Below, piece by piece: positions 4,667 through 8,557 of a stretch of DNA of 8,557 nucleotides (its first letter is position 1; each line of letters begins with the position of its first letter). Source of the stretch: Sulfurovum sp. (GTDB lineage Bacteria; Campylobacterota; Campylobacteria; Campylobacterales; Sulfurovaceae); assembly GCA_015663065.1 (NCBI GenBank), contig DQSX01000169.1:1-8557 (forward strand). Reading direction: 5' to 3'. The notes under the pieces were generated by a model. The model saw only the letters and a program-made list of their open reading frames with translations, had not been told where the DNA came from and ran no database searches. A program made the translations under genes and the position numbers.

Positions 4667-6394
4667 ATGAATAAACCTTCAGATGTTAAAATCTACGAAT
4701 ATGACGCGGTCATTGTCGGTTCTGGTTTGGCTGGTTTGGCTGCTGCCAAAGAGCTCACAGAAGCAGGAAAGAAAACTGCCGTCATTACAAAACTTCACCC
4801 ACTAAGATCTCATTCAGGCGCTGCACAGGGCGGGATCAACGCTGCACTTGGTGATGAAGACTCCACAGAACTGCACGAATTCGATACGGTCAAAGGTTCT
4901 GACTACCTTGCTGACCAGGATTGTGTTGAGCTTATGTGCAGTAAAGCACCCGAAACCATTCGCTGGGCGGAAAGAATGGGGTGTGTTTTTTCAAGAGATG
5001 AAGAGGGAGATATCGCTATTCGTCCTTTTGGCGGACAATCCAAACCCAGAGCCTGTTATGCGAAAGACAGAACAGGACTGGCACTGCTTCAGGCGATCTA
5101 CGAGCAGGCATTCCGTGCTGGTGTTGAGATCTTCGATGAGTGGTATGCTGCGGACCTCATTTACAAAGACGGAAAAGTCTCCGGTGTGGCTGCCTATGAC
5201 ATTAGAAACTCTGAACCTGCGATCTTCAATGCAAAAGTGACCATGTTTGCTACAGGTGGTCACGGTAGAGCCTACAGATTCAACTCCAACGCCCATGCCA
5301 ATACAGGAGATTCACTCTCCATTGTTGCACGTCACGGACTTCCCCTTGAAGATATGGAGTTTGTACAGTTCCACCCAAGCGGACTTGGCGGATCGGGTGT
5401 ACTCATCTCTGAAGCAGCACGTGGTGAAGGGGGTCGTCTCTTTAACTCTGAGGGTGAGAGATTTATGTCCAAATATGCACCAAATGCCATGGAACTTGCT
5501 TCACGTGATGTTGTATCACGTGCTATTATGGAAGAGGTGCGTCAGGGTAAAGGTGTCGGTAAAGACGGTCAGTCAGTCAATATTGACCTCACACACCTTG
5601 ACCCCGAGATCATCCTGACACGTCTTCCGGAACTTCGTGAACTTGCCATTGCGTTCCAGGGACAGGATATGCTTAAAGAGCCTATCCACATCTCTGCAAC
5701 AGCACACTACTCTATGGGTGGGATCCCTACGAACATCAACTGTCAGGTACGTAAATCGCCTACAGAGCTGGTAGAAGGTTTCTATGCTGCGGGTGAGTGT
5801 TCCTGTGTCTCCGTACACGGTGCGAACAGACTGGGTGCCAACTCTGTACTCGAAGCACTTCTTTTTGGGCGTCATGCCGGTGAGAACATGGTAAAAACGC
5901 TTGATGAAGGTATAGAACTGAGAAAAGCAAACGTTTCAGATGCCGATACAATGTTGGCAGAAATGGATAAACTCAAATCCTCTAACGGTTCAGAGTCTGT
6001 ACCTAAACTCAGAGAAGAGTTGCAGATAGGTATGACAGCAGATGCCGGTGTATTTAGAACCAAAGAGTCACTGGAAAGACAGATCAAACTCATCGATAAA
6101 CTTTTAAAGAGATTTAAGAATATCCGTATTGATGACAAGTCAAAAACATTCAACACTGACCTTCAGGAAGCCATTGAGCTGGGTCACATGTTGGAGTTCT
6201 CAAAGTTCATCGTTGTCGGTGCGCTTAACAGAGAAGAGAGCCGTGGCGGACACTACAGAGAAGACTTCCCGACCAGAGATGATGAGAAGTTCTTGAAACA
6301 TACATATGCTTACATGGATAAAGATTTCAACATTTCACTTGAGTGGGGAGATGTTGTACTTGGTAAGTTTGAGCCAAAAGAAAGAACATATTAA
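4667..6394 (+). CDS. sdhA: succinate dehydrogenase/fumarate reductase flavoprotein subunit (type E complex)
   Basis: This is the catalytic subunit that interconverts succinate and fumarate and passes electrons to SdhB. The 575-residue protein has an FAD-binding Rossmann motif, AVIVGSGLAGLAAA (14-27). RSHSGAAQGGINAALG (47-62) contains H49, the histidine that carries covalent FAD in this family. Active-site segments are QFHPSGL (234-240; H236), EAARGEGG (249-256), ASRDVVSRAI (278-287; R280 at the place of the catalytic arginine), HYSMGGIPTN (347-356; H347) and HGANRLGANS (384-393; R388). The C-terminal helical domain ends with NREESRGGHYREDFP (521-535), also typical. The N-terminus MNKPSDVKIYEYD runs straight into the Rossmann strand, with no twin-arginine signal. 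The complex should therefore face the cytoplasm, unlike the exported homologue (methylmenaquinol:fumarate reductase) known from Wolinella and Campylobacter. Whether it mainly oxidises succinate or reduces fumarate in vivo cannot be read from sequence. Confidence 0.96.
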   Translation: MNKPSDVKIYEYDAVIVGSGLAGLAAAKELTEAGKKTAVITKLHPLRSHSGAAQGGINAALGDEDSTELHEFDTVKGSDYLADQDCVELMCSKAPETIRWAERMGCVFSRDEEGDIAIRPFGGQSKPRACYAKDRTGLALLQAIYEQAFRAGVEIFDEWYAADLIYKDGKVSGVAAYDIRNSEPAIFNAKVTMFATGGHGRAYRFNSNAHANTGDSLSIVARHGLPLEDMEFVQFHPSGLGGSGVLISEAARGEGGRLFNSEGERFMSKYAPNAMELASRDVVSRAIMEEVRQGKGVGKDGQSVNIDLTHLDPEIILTRLPELRELAIAFQGQDMLKEPIHISATAHYSMGGIPTNINCQVRKSPTELVEGFYAAGECSCVSVHGANRLGANSVLEALLFGRHAGENMVKTLDEGIELRKANVSDADTMLAEMDKLKSSNGSESVPKLREELQIGMTADAGVFRTKESLERQIKLIDKLLKRFKNIRIDDKSKTFNTDLQEAIELGHMLEFSKFIVVGALNREESRGGHYREDFPTRDDEKFLKHTYAYMDKDFNISLEWGDVVLGKFEPKERTY

Positions 6395-6400
6395 GGAGGT
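6393..6400 (+). promoter_or_regulatory. strong ribosome binding site of sdhB overlapping the sdhA stop
   Basis: AAGGAGGT is a full Shine-Dalgarno match whose first two A's belong to the sdhA stop codon TAA. It decides between the two adjacent ATGs: 6405 has a 5-base spacing from AAGGAGG, while 6402 would have only 2. The overlap suggests translational coupling of sdhA and sdhB. Confidence 0.8.
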
Positions 6401-6404
6401 CATG

Positions 6405-7397
6405 ATGAGCAGTAATACTAGAAAAGTAACAATAAAAGCATTCAGATTCAATGCTGAGACCGACTACCTTCCATACTACAAGCAGTATAAGATGGAAGTA
6501 GGAAAAGATGAGTTGATCCTTGACCTTCTAAACAGGATCAAATGGGAACATGACGGCTCTTTTTCATACAGACGTTCATGCCGCCACGGTATTTGTGGTG
6601 CCTGTGCCATTAAAGTAAATGGAAAGGCCACACTTGCCTGTAAGCAAAATGCTATGGAGCTTTTAGACCTCTTTAACAATGAACTGGTTTTTGAGCCTTC
6701 AAGCACAAAACGTGCAGTAAAAGATATGATCATCGACAAAAAAGATTTCTGGGACAAACATGCAGCGGTGAAACCGTTTGTAGTTGCCGATGTAGATCCA
6801 CACCCTGAACATGAAAGCAAGCAGAGCATCGCAGAGTTTGACAAATTCCTTGACTCTGACCTCTGTATCCAATGTGGAGCCTGTCACTACTCCTGTCCTG
6901 CACTTGAAGCAAACCCTGACTACCTTGGACCCGCAGCACTCAATGCTGCCTACAGATTTACTGTAGATACAAGAGATGAAGCTGCAGAAGAGAGACTCAA
7001 ACTTACTTCTGAACCGGGTGTAGGTGTCTGGGACTGTGTGAAGTGTTTTGAATGTGCAGAAGCCTGTCCTAAAGAGATCAACCCTATTGAGAAGATCACA
7101 AAACTTCACAATATGCAGTTTGAACAAGGTGTTGCTGTGAGTAATGTAGCCACGAGACACGCAGAAGGTTTTGTCCGAAGCATCAAAAAACACGGTTTCC
7201 TTGACGAAGCAGACATTGTTGTCTACTCCGAGGGTTATCTTGGTATGTACAAACACTTGACCACTGCTGCCAAGATGATGAAAGCAGGAAAGATCCACTG
7301 GCAGGACGGTATTCCGTTCATTGACAATATGCCTAAGATTAAAAATCTTGACGAAGTTCAAAAACTCATTGAAATTTCAATGACAAACAAGCTGTAA
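6405..7397 (+). CDS. sdhB: succinate dehydrogenase/fumarate reductase iron-sulfur subunit (type E complex)
   Basis: This subunit carries electrons between SdhA's flavin and SdhE. Numbered from ATG 6405, the 330-residue protein has an N-terminal plant-type ferredoxin domain, with C59, C64, C67 and C79 in SCRHGICGAC...LAC binding [2Fe-2S]. A helical ferredoxin domain follows, with CIQCGACHYSCP (C154, C157, C160, C164) and CVKCFECAEACP (C211, C214, C217, C221). In E. coli SdhB the second motif has only three cysteines and the third centre is [3Fe-4S]. Here C214 occupies the position of E. coli Ile209, so a [4Fe-4S] centre is expected, as reported for archaeal type E enzymes. The protein is about 90 residues longer than E. 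coli SdhB, the extra length being a C-terminal tail from about residue 240. It starts 10 bases after sdhA. A longer open frame from 6306 overlaps sdhA and is not the start. Confidence 0.96.
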   Translation: MSSNTRKVTIKAFRFNAETDYLPYYKQYKMEVGKDELILDLLNRIKWEHDGSFSYRRSCRHGICGACAIKVNGKATLACKQNAMELLDLFNNELVFEPSSTKRAVKDMIIDKKDFWDKHAAVKPFVVADVDPHPEHESKQSIAEFDKFLDSDLCIQCGACHYSCPALEANPDYLGPAALNAAYRFTVDTRDEAAEERLKLTSEPGVGVWDCVKCFECAEACPKEINPIEKITKLHNMQFEQGVAVSNVATRHAEGFVRSIKKHGFLDEADIVVYSEGYLGMYKHLTTAAKMMKAGKIHWQDGIPFIDNMPKIKNLDEVQKLIEISMTNKL

Positions 7398-7401
7398 GGA
7401 G
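7396..7401 (+). promoter_or_regulatory. ribosome binding site of sdhE overlapping the sdhB stop
   Basis: AAGGAG lies 5 bases before ATG 7407, and its first two A's are the end of the sdhB stop codon. The same arrangement occurs at the sdhA-sdhB junction, consistent with coupled translation that keeps subunit ratios equal. Confidence 0.75.
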
Positions 7402-7406
7402 AAAAG

Positions 7407-8303
7407 ATGAGCCAATTACATTATGCACTGTTTACAGGTTGTACAGCAAAACAATCTACACCGGAACTACTTTCATCTACACTTGCAGTAGCTGACAAAT
7501 TAGGGATCAAGATCACTATATTGGAAGAGGCCTCTTGTTGCGGGGCTTCCCACCTTCAAGATTTTGATGAATTCCTTGCACATGTACTGAATGCAAGAAA
7601 CATCTGCTATGCAGAAAAACTGGGTCTTACCATGATCACCATCTGTAACACCTGTCAGTTGAACTCGGCTATGACAAAACATGCTCTGGACACTGACCCA
7701 GAACTCAAAGCACGTGTCAATGAAAAACTGGCAGAAGTCGGCCTTGAGTACAAAGGGACTTCCGAGATCAAACATTTCCTCTATACACTCATCGATGAGT
7801 ATGGACTTGAGAACATCAAAGAGAAAGTTGAAGTACCTCTTTCACACTTGAACATTGCACCATTTTACGGCTGTCATAATATCAGACCGTCAGAGTTGCA
7901 CCACGGAAGCAACAATGGAGAAAACCCATACAACCCTACGTCACTTGACTCTCTCATCGATGCACTTGAAGGACATCCGGTCAATTATGACCATAAAAAT
8001 AAGTGTTGTGGTTTCCATGTTGAACTTCAGGCGAACCATACCTCTGAAGTACTGACAGGAAATGCCCTGCTCGACGCCATTGACAACGATGCAGACATGA
8101 TGGTAACACCATGTCCCCTCTGTCACCTTAAAATGGATACCTATCAAGACAGTGTAGCCAAAGTCATGGGACGTGATGTAGAGCTTCCAGTACTACATAT
8201 GCCACAAATGGTCGCACTTGCCCTTGGATGTACAGAAAAAGAAATAGGACTTAATTTCCACGTTCAAAAAGCAACACATTTACAAACAGAAGCTACCGCA
8301 TAA
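7407..8303 (+). CDS. sdhE: succinate dehydrogenase subunit SdhE, double CCG-domain protein
   Basis: In type E complexes this subunit replaces the haem-b membrane anchors SdhC/SdhD and is thought to pass electrons to quinone. It is unrelated to the E. coli flavinylation factor also called SdhE. The 298-residue protein contains two HdrB-like CCG domains: C12, CCG at 44-46 and CNTC at 80-83; then C156, CCG at 200-202 and CPLC at 236-239. In HdrB-type proteins these cysteines bind non-cubane Fe-S clusters, and in archaeal SdhE one motif was reported to bind zinc. No transmembrane helix is visible, so membrane contact is probably through amphipathic helices, as proposed for the family. The final 20 or so residues (after GCTEKE) look like a loose tail. 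It is the last gene of the operon, 9 bases after sdhB. Exported fumarate reductases have a homologous subunit (MfrE), but the signal-less SdhA argues for the cytoplasmic version. Confidence 0.95.
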   Translation: MSQLHYALFTGCTAKQSTPELLSSTLAVADKLGIKITILEEASCCGASHLQDFDEFLAHVLNARNICYAEKLGLTMITICNTCQLNSAMTKHALDTDPELKARVNEKLAEVGLEYKGTSEIKHFLYTLIDEYGLENIKEKVEVPLSHLNIAPFYGCHNIRPSELHHGSNNGENPYNPTSLDSLIDALEGHPVNYDHKNKCCGFHVELQANHTSEVLTGNALLDAIDNDADMMVTPCPLCHLKMDTYQDSVAKVMGRDVELPVLHMPQMVALALGCTEKEIGLNFHVQKATHLQTEATA

Positions 8304-8309
8304 TTAGCC

Positions 8310-8339
8310 GTAGGTCAGGATGCCCTCATCCTGACCTGC
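8310..8339 (+). terminator. GC-rich hairpin ending the sdhABE operon
   Basis: AGGTCAGGATG (8312-8322) and CATCCTGACCT (8327-8337) form a perfect 11-bp stem with a CCCT loop, extended by a U-G wobble and a G-C pair to 13 positions. It starts 6 bases after the sdhE stop. It is followed by AAAAA rather than T's. A second small hairpin, AAAATGT/ACATTTT (8341-8347 with 8351-8357, loop TAC), comes next and ends in TTTT. The two together may act as the terminator. Confidence 0.7.
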
Positions 8340-8420
8340 AAAAATGTTACACATTTTATAAATAAGACTAAAAAACTCCTATTTAATCAAAATCCTTACT
8401 TTTCATTAATAAAGTTGTGC

Positions 8421-8426
8421 TACAAT
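8421..8426 (+). promoter_or_regulatory. -10 element of the gene starting at 8459
   Basis: TACAAT in the context GTGCTACAAT lies 32 bases before the ATG at 8459, nearly the same spacing as the two AAGCTATAAT promoters in this window. AAGGA (8448-8452) is the ribosome site. A -35 box is not evident. Confidence 0.5.
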
Positions 8427-8458
8427 CGTCCTACAAAACAAATACAAAAGGATACAAA

Positions 8459-8557
8459 ATGCCAAAAATCAACAAATACGTAGATATCTCAGAAGTAGAT
8501 AGAGAAGCGAAAAAAGACCTTATCGACAGACACTCACCATTCATCTCCTGTGCAGAC
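8459..8557 (+). CDS. partial CDS, possibly class II superoxide reductase-like
   Basis: Thirty-three codons of a gene that continues beyond the window. AAGGA (8448-8452) lies 6 bases before the ATG and a TACAAT promoter sits upstream, so the start is well supported. The N-terminus begins MPKINKYVDISEVDREAKKD, and the following HSPFISCAD resembles the H-x-P-x-I-x-x-x-D pattern near the N-terminus of desulfoferrodoxin/neelaredoxin-type superoxide reductases (KHxPVIE...D), enzymes that reduce superoxide to peroxide at a non-haem iron. The iron ligands proper lie outside the window, so this family guess rests on resemblance only. The gene is separated from sdhE by a terminator-like hairpin and is probably independently transcribed. 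Confidence 0.5.
   Translation, partial: MPKINKYVDISEVDREAKKDLIDRHSPFISCAD

Noticed and set aside
4848..5618. Two + strand frames inside sdhA (4848-5240 and 5247-5618)
   Set aside because: Both are out-of-frame readings of conserved sdhA sequence with no motifs of their own.
6306..6404. Upstream extension of sdhB (33 more residues)
   Set aside because: It overlaps the end of sdhA in another frame, and the strong AAGGAGGT at 6393-6400 places the start at 6405.
6699..7361. 220-codon minus-strand frame opposite sdhB
   Set aside because: It is a shadow of the strongly supported sdhB coding sequence, with a cysteine- and phenylalanine-rich translation lacking any motif and no ribosome site noted.
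4601..8391. Shared TTAATCAAA upstream of sdhA (4601-4609) and of the last gene (8383-8391) as a common operator
   Set aside because: Spacing to the -10 elements differs (18 against 29 bases) and the 9-mer is an expected chance match in AT-rich DNA.

Overview
The window looks like ordinary chromosomal DNA from a Campylobacterota bacterium, most like the free-living, sulfur- or hydrogen-oxidising lineages (Sulfurovum or Sulfurimonas type). This placement is an inference. It rests on moderate-to-low GC, TATAAT/TACAAT -10 elements without a clear -35 box, AAGGA-type ribosome sites, and above all a non-classical (type E) succinate:quinone oxidoreductase operon, sdhA-sdhB-sdhE. There are no tRNAs, rRNAs, CRISPR arrays, insertion sequences or phage genes.

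Left part (1-2479, + strand): a possible 53-residue membrane peptide (42-203), then gph (phosphoglycolate phosphatase, HAD family, TTG start), then a 485-residue FAD-dependent oxidoreductase of unknown substrate 43 bases downstream, probably co-transcribed. A 14-bp hairpin (2493-2529) sits between that gene and thiL (2520-3344, - strand, thiamine-monophosphate kinase), which converges on it. thiL and the next gene diverge from a 137-base promoter region.

Middle (3482-4522, + strand): the most unusual gene. It encodes a 346-residue protein that I can align by eye along nearly its whole length to two neighbours. Residues about 5-200 follow SdhB (2Fe-2S domain plus helical ferredoxin domain). 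Residues about 205-342 follow the C-terminal CCG domain of SdhE. Almost every cluster-binding cysteine is gone: the [2Fe-2S] loop is deleted, the first 4Fe motif reads Y/L/L/S, the CCG reads LAG and the CxxC reads KxxD. It therefore looks like a cofactor-free SdhB-SdhE chimera lying directly upstream of the genuine complex, with a promoter sharing the 10-mer AAGCTATAAT with the sdhA promoter at almost the same distance from the start codon.

Right part (4667-8303, + strand): sdhA, sdhB and sdhE are tightly packed, with Shine-Dalgarno sequences overlapping the preceding stop codons. SdhA carries FAD and the dicarboxylate site, SdhB carries three Fe-S centres (the third probably [4Fe-4S] rather than [3Fe-4S]), and SdhE, with two CCG domains, replaces the usual cytochrome b anchor. 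SdhA shows no Tat signal, so this complex should face the cytoplasm and work in the oxidative or reductive TCA cycle. A strong GC-rich hairpin (8310-8339) ends the operon. A new gene starts at 8459 and runs off the window; its 33 visible residues weakly suggest a class II superoxide reductase-like protein.
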